Assembly (NCBI RefSeq): GCF_018812025.1
Contig: NC_063052.1
Location: 21,459,414 to 21,523,413 of the forward strand
DNA: 64,000 nucleotides
Reading direction: 5' to 3'
Source of the DNA: Megalobrama amblycephala
Taxonomy: Eukaryota > Chordata > Actinopteri > Cypriniformes > Xenocyprididae
Each line of letters starts with the position of its first letter. The first letter of the stretch is position 1. The position numbers were made by a program, and so were the translations under genes. Below the pieces are notes generated by a model. It was not told the origin of the DNA, did no database searches, and saw only the letters and a list, made by a program, of their open reading frames with translations. This document shows, piece after piece, positions 20,433 to 33,150 of this stretch.

Positions 20433-23193
20433 AACGTTCCCTTTCGAAGGGAACTTCTACTCTGCGTTTGATGACGCAATGGGGAACGATATACCCACGC
20501 CTCCATGCTTAGGGGAGTGCATGCCAAAGAATGGCTGAGACAGACGTCCGTACAGTTCTTATAGAAACTGTAGCAACTCCCCCTCAGTTCACACCAGACT
20601 GTCAGTGACAGCATTCCATAAGGCCAACAGCCCAAGCTAAGCCTATAAGAGGCCTTCCTCACAGGAGAGAAGGCCTGATAAGGCCGCTAAGAGCTTCTGA
20701 GACCAACTCTTCCGCAGACAGAGTGGTCTCTTCTAGGGAATGAGGGCAGAGAGCCAAAGGGGACCCCTACCAGCCACTAGAGGGGACAACGTCACCCTCA
20801 ATGCCACCAGGGAATCTGACCTGGTCTTATCATAAGACATGCTAAGTCTTAGCCAATCCCTGTCTGAACACAGAATCTCAGAAACACATCCTTCACAGAA
20901 GGGAACAGGTAAGAGTGACTTCAGTAGGGCAGGAGCAACTCAAACCCGTGCGTAGAAACGGGCATCCCAGAAAGCAGAACTCAGCTTGAGTGCTATGAAC
21001 CCTCATATCGAGGGGAGTGTATTCCGCTCACCTAGGATCTACTTAGTGCCTGATTAACGCACTAAGGAGGCTGTGCGCTAAACACCTGATTCCTCAGGGG
21101 AGCACAAACCAGCCTAAGGGCTGAAACTCAGGAGGAGGCCTGAACAGAGCCAACCACCGTGATCAGCTTAGGGAGCTAAGCACTATTACGTACACAACCC
21201 AAAGGGAAGTACAAGGCTCACCTAACAGGTAGATCATGCAATGGGCAAACAATCATGGAGGCCAAATAGGGGCCTACAGCATGACAAAAACTGGATATGA
21301 AACAGCAAAATATTCAGAAGGTGGCCTGGAGGAGCCACCCCGAACATCTGTTATGTTCTGGAGCAGACAGAACACTTTGTTCACTTGCATGACACTCTAC
21401 CCAACATGAACCAATGAGCAGTGTACTCGGTAAAAGCACCTTTTACTCTTTCAGCAAGTGGAGTACCACATATGCCAACGCTTTGTCAAAGAAGGCCTAT
21501 ACAGGCCTGTCACCTCGACAGATGCGTGGCATCAGCTCATGGCAGTGTTCTTAGGCACCAGAAATGATACTAACCAACACGAAGGAGGTTAACTACCATC
21601 CGGACCCGTGGCCAACAGCGTGTGTAAAAGATCCTCAGATCTAAAAACACATAAACATATACCATATGTTGAGAAAGGCGGCCTATAAGGCCTAGAAACC
21701 TTTAAACATATGGCATAATTCCATTGGCCTTTACTAGGAGCATAAAAAGATCCACCTTAGACATCTAGGTGGCTGGAGCTCAACTAGCATATCTCATAGG
21801 CTCAGTGAGACAGATGTAGTAAAAAAACAAACCTGAGTAAGGTTCACTACAGTCTACTGAGGGGGCTAACCACTCAGAGTACTCAGAAAACCCACACCAT
21901 TCCTACAGCAAGAAGAGTACTCTAGCTGAACTCCAAATGCTACATCGGAGACCGAGAAGGAGGCCTACCTTAGTATACATCTGGCATCAGCAAGTGGCTG
22001 CCACATCTAGACCACCAAAGAGCAGTGTATAAAACTTCCTCAGAAGAGACACACAGATGCTGATTCCAGTTCGCTCAGGTCAGACGCACTCTTAAAGTGG
22101 ATGCAGACTGAGCCAACAAGTCAACTAAAAAGGAAGGCCTAACAGGTGGCTTCACAGCAACTGTAATGTATAACAGGCTGTGCCAACAAGTAAACTGAAA
22201 AAGGAAGCTCCTCGGAGCCGATCAAATCAGAAACAAGAGGCAGCAGCCCGAATGGAACACTAGAAACACACACTGTGCCATCACGGGGACTAGAAAGGAG
22301 GCCGAAGAGGGCCTACCCATTCACGCCGCACGTGGCAACAGCTTTCAGACAGCACGTGGCTCTAGACCACCAAAGAGCAGTGTATAAAAAACTTCCTCAG
22401 AAGAGATACACAAACGCTGCTTCCTGACACAAACAGGCCTGAAGCGGCCTGTTCGCTCAGGTCAGGCGTGCTCTTGAAGTGGTCAGATTCTAAGCACCCC
22501 GCACAGCAGGTCAGCCAAGAAAGAGGCCCCTAGGGCTTACTATCCTAGTGACAAGTGGCGTTTGGCCATTGTAAATATACTCTCACAGACTGAGCCAACC
22601 AGTCAACTAAAAAGGAAGGCCTAAGGAGGGCCAACGATCTTAGTAACAGGTGGCTTACAGTAACTGTAAGGTATACCAGACTGTGCCAACAAGTGAACTG
22701 ACCAGGAAGCTCCTTAGAGCCGACCAAATCAGAGACAAGAGGCAGCAGCCCAATTGGAACACTAAGAGAGACACACCGTGCCAACACGGGACTAGAAGGC
22801 AGAGGTGTAAAAAGTACTCAAAATTAAAAAGTACTGAGTGAAAATTTTACTCAATTAAAAGTAAAAGTATCTGGCCAGAATCATACTTGAGTAAAAGTAA
22901 AAAAAAGTACTACATTAAAATTGTACTTGAGTATTAAAAAAGTAAAAGTAACAGCAAGAATGAAAACTAGAGATTCTTTTTTAAGCTTTTAATCTCTAAA
23001 AACATGAAGTGAATGAACCACATACAAAGTTTTATCCTCCTTTAGAACTGTTTGTGTTTAATTGTATTTAATTATCAAACTGTAAGACTACTACTTAATG
23101 CCAGTGTGCAACATGCTACTCAAAGTTGCAAAACCTCGGATTTAACTTAAGCAGAAGCTGATTTTCAAAACTGTGAGTGTCAAGCCTAGCTCT

Positions 23194-23391
23194 TTAGGGG
23201 CTAAAAATCAATCCTTCAGTGCCTGAAACACTGGTGTCTGAAACACAGGCCAGATATCCATCCAACTCTTTGCTGGCTTCATGTGTTGTCTGTTTCAAAG
23301 AAGCGAAAAAATCTTCATCATCAGATGAACTGTTGACCACGGGTGCTCTTGATTCTGTGGCTGATTTTTGACTTCCTCCATTTTCTTCCAC
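23194..23391 (-). pseudogene. Tol2-like transposase remnant: start and C-terminal piece fused
   Basis: The 65-residue ORF begins MEENGGSQKSATESRAPVVN, as the first-exon end of a Tol2-like transposase. It passes directly to SSSDDEDFFASLKQTTHEAS and KELDGYLACVSDT, which lie near the C-terminus in this family. The hAT dimerisation block and all catalytic parts are absent. It is an internal-deletion scar that kept an ORF, not a working enzyme. Confidence 0.8.
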
Positions 23392-23415
23392 TGACTGTTA
23401 TAATTTCCAGGTCAA

Positions 23416-24362
23416 CAAAGAGTATAGAACCCAAGAGGTGACACTCTGATACTTTTTAGGCAACAGTCACTAGATGGCGCTCCAGTAGCGCGGCCGCCAT
23501 TATGGGGTGAAAATACTAACTGGAGCACTGAATCCTTCACATCTTACGCACCCAAAATCAGCGAATTTCACTGCCAAATCAGAAGCGCAGTAGAACAGTT
23601 TTTTAAATTAAGTCATCAGTAAATTGTATGGCTCCCACAGTAAATGTTGTATTGTCTTATATATGTTTTATTTTACCAGTTGTGGAATCCAACCATTCAA
23701 CCATCTGAGGTGACGTAGTTAGCCTACTTTATTGAGTATTTCCATTTTATGCAACTTTACACATTTATTAATAGTAAATTAATAATTAATACATTTAAGA
23801 TCATCATATTTACAGCGATCAGTATATGTCAGACCTAGTGGAGTAATAGTAATAATATCTAAGTCTGAATTGAAATAAGCTATATTGTACGTTTTAATGG
23901 ATCACTACAAACATAATGATCTTATAATACATGATGCATTGCTGTGTCCGTTATCGCATTATTCCCACTTTTGGACACTTTTTGGACTACTTACTTAAAT
24001 GGACATTAGACAACACTGCAAAATCAAGCTGTTATATTCATATATTTATTGTCCAACATTCCCAATTTTTCTGATGCATGTCATAATTTAATTTCATATG
24101 TCAGTATTAATTCCGTGTTTATAAGTCTAATACTAATACTAGATCTTTTAAAGAGTTTTAACCCAAACTGACTGAGAGCAAAAAGTTTTTGTGAAAAAGT
24201 TTTTTTAAAATTTTTTTTTTTTTGCTGATATTGCCTTGAAAACTAGTAGACTGCCAAGTCGCCTTCACCCCAAAATGGCGGAAATGCAAGGCCGCTGCTG
24301 GCCGCAGGTGTTGCAATGGAACATTCTATTGAGTGTCGCTTCTTGTTAGTGTATATTCTTTG
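23416..24362 (+). mobile_element. Non-autonomous element nested in the Tol2-like copy
   Basis: Bounded by CAAAGAGTATA and its near-inverse TATATTCTTTG, with AGGTCAA repeated at 23409-23415 and 24363-24369. The interrupted Tol2-like sequence is continuous once the element is removed. An inverted copy lies at 3990-4104 plus 5945-6726. No transposase. Confidence 0.85.
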
Positions 24363-26317
24363 AGGTCAAGGTGCTGTGCATTGTGGTAATTGACGTGACA
24401 TGAAGTCACTTCCAAAGGACCAATGAACATGTCTGACCAATTTCATGGAATGTGAAAATGAATAACCTCTAAATTAAACTGGTCATCAGCGCAATTCAAT
24501 TGGTTTGGTAATAGCAAAGGAAAATAGAATGAAGTGATCTCCAAAAAATAAGTACTTTTTGACTGTAAATAAAATTGTAAAGAGTAAAAAGTATTCTTTT
24601 TTCTCAAAAAATTTAATCAAGTAAAAGTATTGATTTTTAAATGTACTCAACTAAAGTAAAAATCCCCAAAAATAATACTTAAGTACAGTAATCAAGTAAA
24701 ATTACTCAAGTACTTTACACCTCTGCTAGAAGGGAGGCCGAAGAGGGCCTACCCATTCACGCCGCATGTGGCAACAGCTCGTGATCTAATAGGGAACCAA
24801 GCTACAGGAAACAGCCTAAGCCCAAAACCTATGGGGAGCTAATCCTGAGCTACCGCTAATACACATTCCAACAGGCAATGAAGTACAATTGGCTAAAAGG
24901 GAACCAACACAGCCAACATGTTCTAAAGGAGGCCAATAGGGCCTACACTTCAAACAAACACATGGCACAACCTGTGGCAGTGTAAGTAATGTGAGCATAA
25001 AATGATCAAACCAAAGCATGCTAACTTAGCCAATGCTAACTAGAAAGAAGCTATGTAACAAACAGGCCTACATTCTAAGCTAGAAAGATTAGCCGAAGGG
25101 ATGATCAAAAACAGGAAGCTAAAAAATCACCATCTATGGTAAAGCTACCCTGAGAATGCAATCCAACAGGTGATGCACTCAGTAACACCAATAAACCTAT
25201 CAATGGGGAATATTAGGTCACCAATGTCTACAATAGCGGTTAAAAACAAGCCAGCTATCATATGACAGGTGCCAACCTGTAGCAGCATACTAAGCTCACA
25301 TACAAATATGTAGGGCAAGGATCTAGAACTTAAAGCAAGCACACAGCGGCTTTAATATATGTCATTTCAAAAAAGGAAATCGTTCTTCCATACAGATTCT
25401 CAAATCTGTGCTAAGCCAAAGAGGACAAAAAACTAAATGATAGTAATGTCCACTCAACTTGATTGTAGCATACAACAAGTGGCCTAGAGAAGAAAACATA
25501 TTTTCCTTATTGAAATAGCATTCTAGAACGTGGGGCCTAGCAAAAACCTGCATAACTTATCTGCCTCAACAAGATAAGGGCCTAATCCACCTGAGATAAC
25601 AGAACAGGAAGTACAACAATAGTTTTACAACCTAGCTGTTAACTCAACCCATGCACCTACATAAATAGGGGATAGTGGGCATGCGGCCTAACAGCTCCCT
25701 CGGGAGGAGGCCAAAACTAGGAATATGTATCCAATGGGGATAATATAAATAAAGTTATTTGCAAATAACACTCCTAGCTCTAGCCTAGCTGCTAAGCTTG
25801 TGGGCAAAGAAAAACAGCAAACAAAGCCTGTTTTAAATATTGCTTTCAATCCCTGTAAAAAGAGAGGAAAGCAACATACCCAAACAAAAATGTCAGGCGG
25901 CTGATCAAAGCCGCACACATTGCATAAACTGAAGTGACGAGTGCTAACTCAAACTACTCTAGAAAACAGCAGATGAGACGCTACTCTAAGCAGGTGGCTA
26001 AGAGGCGGCCATTTTGTGGGCTGCACAACATATACTAGCCAACCTAACAACTTCAGTTTTGCCCAGAAAAACCCCTTAATTTTGACTACATGCTCAGAAA
26101 ACTATACAGGAAAATAAGGTCTTATTTTAAACATATAAAATATAGACCCCTCCATGCGGCTCAACAACCAAAGACTCCTAATGCTCCCACTTTCATGAAA
26201 GAATGGAATCTAATGTTCTTTTAAGCTTAAAAGATCCTCTTAGTATCAAACAAAAATAGCGGGCTGACAGAAACTATGGGCTCAGCTATTAGTCTAACCA
26301 TAAGCAGCATCTGAGCA

Positions 26318-26318
<1 letters not shown>

Positions 26319-26384
<66 letters not shown>
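26319..26384. repeat. (TA)n microsatellite
   Basis: About 66 bp of pure TA; further (TA)n at 27285-27309. Confidence 0.95.
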
Positions 26385-26387
<3 letters not shown>

Positions 26388-27281
26388 TACAGTCCAAAAG
26401 TTTGGAACCACTAAGATTTTTAATGTTTTTAAAAGAAGTTTCGTCTGCTCACCAAGGCTACATTAATTTAATTAAAAATACAGTAAAAACAGTAATATTG
26501 TGAAATATTATTACAATTTAAAATAACTGTTTTCTATTTGAATATATTTCACAAAGTAATTTATTTCTGTGATGGCAAAGCTGAATTTTCAGCATCATTA
26601 CTCCAGTCTTCAGTGTCACATGATCCTTCAGAAATCATTCTAATATGCTGATCTGCTGCTCAAGAAACATTTAATGTGTACAATTGTACAAAATATTTGT
26701 GTACAATATTTTTTTTAGGATTATTTGATGAATAGAAAGTTCAAAAGAACAGTGTTTATCTGAAATCTAATCTTTTGTAACATTATAAATGTCTTTACTG
26801 CCACTTTTGATTGATTTAATGCATCCTTGCTGAATAAAAGTATTCATTTCTTTAATTTCTTTTTCAAAAAAATAAAAATAAAAATTCTTACTGACCCCAA
26901 ACTTTTGAACGGTAGTGTATAATGCTACAGAAGCTTTGTATTTCAGATAAATGCTGTTCTTTTGAACTTTCTATTCATCAAGGAATCCTGAAAAAAAAGT
27001 ACACAACTGTTTTCAACATTGAAATAATCATAAATGTTTATTGAGCAGCAAATCAGCATTTTAGAATGCTTTCTGAAGGATCATGAAGGATCAAGACTGG
27101 AGTAACGATGCTGAAAATTCAGCTTTGCATTACAGGAATAAATTACTTTATCAAATATATTTAAATAGTACACAGTTATTTTAAATTGTAATAATATTTC
27201 ACAATATTACTGTTTTTTACTGTATTTTTAATTAAATAAATGTAGCCTTGGTGAGCAGACGAAACTTCTTGGACTGTACTG
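26385..27281. mobile_element. Inverted pair of Tc1-type MITEs
   Basis: A complete unit (about 26385-26923) has ends CAGTACAGTCCAAAAGTTTG and CCAAACTTTTGAACGGTAGT. A nearly full inverted copy (26924-27281) follows and ends GGACTGTACTG. Both arms share GTGAGCAGACGAAAC and the AGCTGAATTTTCAGC region. The pair folds into a hairpin of several hundred bases and is flanked by (TA)n, the expected target. Confidence 0.8.
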
Positions 27282-27429
27282 TGTATATATATATATATAT
27301 ATATATATTGTTTTGCGATGCGTCTCTAAGCACCTTTACCTTATTTTTATTATTCTCAGGTTAGGTAAGAAAGTCAAATCTGACCTAAATTATAAGCATT
27401 TTAAAAATACTTACAATCAGACAGAAGAC

Positions 27430-27842
27430 TTCTCCGTGGTCTGTTCAGGTTCAACGACTTAAATTAATGCCACATGAGGCCGAGTTTAGTTATAAAGTTA
27501 TAAGTTCATTTATTTATTACACTAATACTACTAACATTACATATATTCTACTATCATTCTATACAAGTAATTAAATAAAGTATAAGTATTAAAAAGTTCT
27601 TCAGTCAAGGCAATATCAACGATGGAGGCATCATCAGCTGGTTCTGGTGTCGGAGGTACAGCCTCAGGTGTGAAGCAGCCCCTCCTGCTCTCTTCATGGT
27701 CCAGCCTTTTATAGACTATCTGACCACTTGATGTCATCTTCTTGGGAATTCCCCTCAAATGTCTATATATAGAGGCTCGTCTCTTTGTTCTGGACTCTTC
27801 TCTTCTGCTGCGTCCTGCTCTTCTGATCAAGACATCCTTCAA
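27430..27842. other. Promoter-like or LTR-like block at the edge of the T-rich region
   Basis: On the minus strand CTATAAAAGGC (27703-27713) lies about 195 bp before AATAAATAAA (near 27507-27516), like a TATA box and polyadenylation signal of an LTR, with an open 101-codon frame across it (27537-27842). On the plus strand CTATATATAG (27763-27772) precedes a donor-like CAACG|GTAAG at 27845. No second copy was found in the window. Confidence 0.3.
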
Positions 27843-27918
27843 CGGTAAGATTGCCTTTCTTTCTAATACATGTTATTTCCTTTCTAATCTACTAACATGT
27901 TACTAACAAATGCATTTC

Positions 27919-28132
27919 CAGTTGTTTTGTATTCTTTCATAAGTGATTAATACATGCTTTAATAAAGGCATTACAATACCAGTTGTCTGTCATTCTTTAG
28001 TAGTTAATACATGCCTTAATAAAGATGTTACAATACCAGTTGTCTGTCATTCTTTAATGGTTAATATATGCTTTAATAAAGACGTTACAATAACAGTTGT
28101 CTGTCATTCTTCAGTGGTTAATATATATGCTA
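27919..28132 (+). repeat. Tandem repeat, 57-bp unit, three to four copies
   Basis: GTTGTCTGTCATTCTT recurs at a spacing of 57 bp (27983, 28040, 28097) with a diverged earlier copy. Because 57 is a multiple of 3 the array stays open in one frame, which explains the chance ORF at 27943-28164. Confidence 0.85.
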
Positions 28133-28169
28133 TTGGGCTCTTTTTTTTTTCTACATTCGTTTGATGTGA

Positions 28170-28380
28170 TCACATCTTTTTATTTACATAAACAGATATC
28201 AACCTTTTTTGTTTACATGAACAGTTATCAATCTTTCTGTTTACATGAACAGTTATCAATCTTTCTGTTTACATGAACAGTTATCAATCTTTTTGTTTAC
28301 ATGAACAGATATCAACCTTTTTGTTTACATAAACAGATATCAACCTTTTTGTTTACATAAACAGTTATCAAACATTTTGT
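28170..28380 (+). repeat. Tandem repeat, 28-bp unit, about seven copies
   Basis: GTTTACAT recurs exactly every 28 bp (28211, 28239, 28267, 28295, 28323, 28351), separated by AACAGTTATCAA-like spacers that are themselves repeats. Confidence 0.9.
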
Positions 28381-31300
28381 TTCACTGTTTACCCATAAAC
28401 AAGTTATCTATATATCTATATATACAAGTTATCATAACAGCTGTACTTCATAAAAGGCTAACTTCTTTTCACTTGTTTACACACAAACATGTCATTGAAC
28501 ATGTTTCTTCCTCCAAGGTATCTCTTTATGATAGCTGTACCTCATAAACAGCTAACTTCTGTTTATCTTCAAATCAAAGTTGTGTTGTCATTATTATTAC
28601 TTATAAATCACCTATTTCAATAAACGTTTTTTCCTCTTAAATCTCAGTTGTGTTGTCATTATTATTCTTTATAAGCAGAAGACCTAGATATAAGTAGCCT
28701 AGAAAAGTTGCATTTCCTAATGAAGCAGAGTGTGGCTCATATCAACACCCCCTTCATGCAACTTTGTTCTACATTTGTTTGTTTACTTTTAATCATTGCA
28801 TGTTTCTCTCCCTCTTGTATTATACTACTTTAATCTGATATCTGATCTGATTTAATCTGTCTTGTTTTTGTTATAAGCTTTATTTAAAATACATTCATTT
28901 AGTCCACCCAGGGTCGTCTGTGTTTGATTAATCAATTCATTTTCTAATGCATAATTTTGCCAGAGTCTCAAATGTTTGTACTCTGCTCTGTTGCCATTAC
29001 AAATGTATTATCTTGTACCTTATAAGTTTTCCTTCTTAAATCAAATACCTTCTTGGGATCTTCACATAGAAAGATACGGCCCCTTCCAGTGACTAGACAA
29101 TCTACAGATGTCAGTCATGGGAATCATGGTTTCTTGGTATTTATACCTTTCCATGGGCCGCGCATTTCACTGTGCTTTAACCAAGAGGTGATATTTCAAG
29201 GGATTACTTTATTCCTTTTAATCTTAGTTTTAAAACACCTTCTTTATATTTAAAAGTTCCATCTTGTTTGACAAGTAAAGCACATATAATCTCCTAATCT
29301 TGTATTCGCCCATCATAACACAGATCTCTGACCTTTGGGTGACCATTTCAAAATGTTCATTTGTTCTATATTTTCACATTATTTAATTGCTCATTTGCCC
29401 TTAAAGCATTTTTATTCATAGTAAATATTGCTTAACAATAATATTTACTAACATCAGTTTTCTCCAGGTTTTTACTATCTGTTTTCTCACTTTGTAATTA
29501 TTATATTCCACACTGTGTAGAAGTAATTCATTATTCTCTTTCTTTCCATCTCATTACATATATGCATTTTCACAGGCCTTTGTAATTGCTATTATAGTAT
29601 GGTCTCACCTATTTCTGTTATCAGATGCTTATTTGCTGCTCTCTGCAAGTTTTACAAAGTTACTCTTAAAATGTTCTTTCAAATAAAAAAATAGTTTTCA
29701 TAATCTTTTTCTAATTTCCAATCAGACAACATGTATCTGTATTACATGCATGCAGTATTACTCTGCAGTCTTAATAAAACAAAATGGAAATGTAGGCATA
29801 CATATTCCTTCACATTGTGCATTACAATTCATTTATACATTCATTTTTCTAGGCATATACAACACAACAGCGTTATACACCTCATTGTATAAACTCATCT
29901 GACTTGTCACTTATGCTTGTTGTCAATCGATTAATTTAAATATTATCATTCTGTATTTATAGCTGCTTATCTTTATTTAGTATCTTTGTTCGTCCAAACT
30001 CTTTTGAAGTTAAATACTTAAGTCTCTTTATCTTTTACATCTCTCTTTAGATCCCAGGTTGTTTTGCCAAGTTTCTCTTGTTCTGTGTCTATATTATTAA
30101 AAGCATGTTGTTTTATGAGCTTTCAGAGCACCTACTCTCCTGGGTGAAGGACTAACCTATAAATCCTGCTCAGACGACTATTTCACTCCCTTCGTACACA
30201 TCCTTTTTTCTGCTAAACTGCAGATTCCAAAAAGCCTTTAAAGAACAGTCTGTTTTTTTGATGCTTTATATTTATTGCAATACTCAAGATCTTCACCCTA
30301 ATAATTTCTTCTATGTTGTTTTGTATATTCTAATCTACATACTTATATTGCCTAATATTTTTTTAGGTCTTTTATTATTATTTATCCTTCAATTGTCATT
30401 GTAACTGCATCTTGAATTGTTAAATCAAAATCCCTTTAAAGATACATCTGTTTGCTTGCCGTCCATATTTGTAATTGCTAGTTCAAACATTCATGTCCTG
30501 TCTATTTGAATGGGGGATCCTGAAATCTCAAAAGCTGCTCACAGAACTCTTAATTACTCAATTAGTTACTTTACTCCCTGATTAATATCATATTTATAAT
30601 TAGACACTAATTTTGACATAAACTCACATAAGTGTTGTTTTCCATGCTTAAATATAGTTAAAAAGGCTTATTTTTTAAATTACATCAGCCAATGCACATG
30701 TGCAATCCCATTCATTAGCTTCCTGTTTCTATGGGAACCTGAACTTCCAATGGCAGCTATAGTGACTTGTCCAATCAATGATCAGTTTCCTTTACTTAGA
30801 TGGAGGGCTCTATTTCACCTTGATATGCATTACCGTTTCTCTATTCAAATAATAGAATTGAAGCGTTTTTCTATCTCTGTAATTGTTGATTAACTACAAT
30901 ATCTCCTATTAAACCAAATGATTTAAGCTATCACCTGATTACTTACAGTCTCTTTTCTCTTTACTATCATTACTTTGGCATCTAAGCACATCCTTTAGTG
31001 AGGTTGTGTTTACCAGTGACTTTCATAACTTGTTTTGTACATCTGTCACTCTGTTATTCTGTCTTATTTTATCTTCCCATCTTTAAGATAAAGCCATGTT
31101 TCCATTTCCCAAACCTTGGTTCTATCTAAACTGATAGTATTTTCTTCCTTGTTTATATTCTTAAAACATAATTTATTTCTCTTGTCTATTTAGCTTAACT
31201 TTATATTTAATTTATTTATTTATTTATTTTCTTAAGGTCCTAATGTCCTTTATTTTCCATCATATCTAGATCTTGGGCTGTTTTGACAAAACCCAGGCCT

Positions 31301-33149
31301 ATATGCTCTATATTATTTACTTCTTTCATAAATATCTCAATCACTACTTAAATGCTTATATACTTATAAAGGCCAAAATCCTGCTTTGTTTATAGTTATA
31401 ATTGTTAGTTATAACTAAAATTATTTTACAATTATTTTATACAGGCAGGATTTTCATAATCTTTGCATTATGTCTGGCTCATTGCCCATCTCTCTTCATT
31501 TTGTTTCTCTGTCTCCATTTAATGCCAGCAGAAAGTTTGACCCTTCTGTGCCTCAGCTCTGGTCATAAATCTTCCCACACAAACCTCAACATACTCACAG
31601 ACTGGAATCTGTGTTCCAACAATAGTCATTAGATTAACTATTGCTTTAAAATCTGTGTTTGAATGTCAGAAGATCTTCTACAGATGGACCACTTCCCCCC
31701 CTTCTAGAAGATATTCTGGCATCAGTACTTGTATCTTTAATCAATTATTAAGTATTTGTTAATAATTGTTCATTAAGATTAATATGTTCTATCCAGTTGT
31801 TCAGTACTTTACTTTAAGCAATTTACTTCAAACTCTCCCCTTCTTGGGAAGTTAATTTTCTGTTTTGTTTTTCTTTAATTCATTTTCTTTTTAATTAATA
31901 ATATGTCCGTTAATTATTGTTTCAGCTGAATATTGTTCCTCATTAAGCTGAAACATTTTATTTTATATATCAAAGCAAGAAATTAAAGTCTAGTTTTTGT
32001 TCTTTTGGATTTTCCAATCAATTAGAATCATCTTGCTTTGTTTCTTATCATTTACCATGAATTTAACGACACCAGAATCACCAAGCTGTTTTGCCTTGCC
32101 TTGAGTTTAGTTTAGTATTATAATTTCTGTTAGTCAAATCACTAAATCCATGCCCAAATTCTGCCTATCATTCATCAATAGACACATCTTATCAGTATTA
32201 TCTCATAGCTAATGTTCACAGATCCAATGTGGTATCCCGTCCAGAAACACACTTAGGCTATTATTTATGGCCCTTTCTAAGACATGTGTTGTTTCGCATT
32301 CCTGGCGAATACACACACAAGTTATATGTCATTTTTTACGAGTTTATCAAAGACTCTTAATACAACAGGTATTATGTTTGTTTAGGTTTGACCTTTATAA
32401 GTTTTTGCTTTTAATTAGTCTCTGCTAATAATACCTTTTTTATTTTGATGTTTTATTCTTTCTCAGTTTAGTCAATTACAACAACTGTACACTATATTAT
32501 TTGTTTGACCTATACTCTTTTTGTGGGAATTTCTTCACATTTTTGTTTCAATTTCTCTTATGTTATTTATTTATTTATTTATTTATGTTTTTAATATGTC
32601 TAATTTAACAAGTTTTATCCCTTATTTTTATTTTAATTTGTATTAAATCCTTTCTTAAGTTCATATTTCCATTTTTTTCCCCTCAATTTAACTCCATATA
32701 ACTTAATTTTTTTTAAACTTTAATCTTGCACATTTATCCTATTGTAAGTCATTATTTCACAAATTATTTTCAAAGTACTCATTTCACGTCCTGAGACAAT
32801 AATTCTCAGACTTTATTCAGAACCCTGTTTTCTCTTTACAGTTAATAGTTTTTAGCTGGTCCTCTAACAATAAGCATTATTCTTGCTCATTCTCAACGGT
32901 CTTATAACATCTTATAATGACCCTTCTATTTAGTTTTGTTTGTTATTGTACTTTTTGCACTAATAACTCTTAAATTTTATTTACATTTCTTCATAGCCTT
33001 TGAATGGAAAAATTATATTTTCCATATATTTTCACTTATTTGAATTTTTGATTAATAGTTTTTCCCACTGTCTCATTCTTTTTCAACATATCGTTATTAT
33101 CAGTCTGTAATTTTAATTGTTCTACTTATTCTAATCATTTTTTTTTTTT

Positions 33150-33150
33150 N
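33150..33150. other. Single N (assembly join or unresolved base)
   Basis: One N stands between a T-run and an A-run. Contiguity across it should not be assumed. Confidence 0.95.

Larger units (their letters stand above)
22800..24725 (-). mobile_element. Tol2-family hAT transposon, internally deleted
   Basis: Termini are CAGAGGTGTAAAAAGTACTC and the inverse, AGTACTTTACACCTCTG. The 8-bp target CTAGAAGG is duplicated perfectly at 22792-22799 and 24726-24733, a hAT hallmark. The subterminal AAGTAAAAGTA repeats match the Tol2 family. Most of the transposase gene is missing, so the copy is non-autonomous. It is further interrupted by the element at 23416-24362. Confidence 0.92.
20433..26310. repeat. 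Large non-coding, internally repetitive block (possibly DIRS-associated)
   Basis: Follows the DIRS-like palindrome directly. It is rich in AGGCCT-type words and contains a tandem duplication of about 355 bp (starts 22009 and 22364; shared CCACCAAAGAGCAGTGTATA, GGAAGCTCCT and GGGCCTACCCATTCACGCCG). A Tol2-like element splits the second unit. No long ORF on either strand and no catalytic motif seen. It may be the interior of a non-autonomous DIRS relative. Confidence 0.5.
27843..33149. other. 5.3-kb T-rich, G-poor stretch without genes
   Basis: The plus strand is strongly T-rich and very poor in G over more than 5 kb, so the minus strand is purine-rich. No ORF longer than about 80 codons and no catalytic motif was seen on either strand. 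A skew of this length suggests the interior of an old retroelement on the minus strand, but no domain supports that. It ends at the N. Confidence 0.45.

Noticed and set aside
23194..23391. Functional small regulator from the Tol2-like copy
   Set aside because: Better explained as a deletion scar; no complete domain.
27537..27842. 101-codon minus-strand ORF as a host gene
   Set aside because: It spans TATA-like and polyadenylation-like signals, has no domain and no splice partners.
28170..28380. CRISPR-like spacing of a 28-bp repeat
   Set aside because: The spacers are repeats too and there is no Cas gene; this is a eukaryotic minisatellite.
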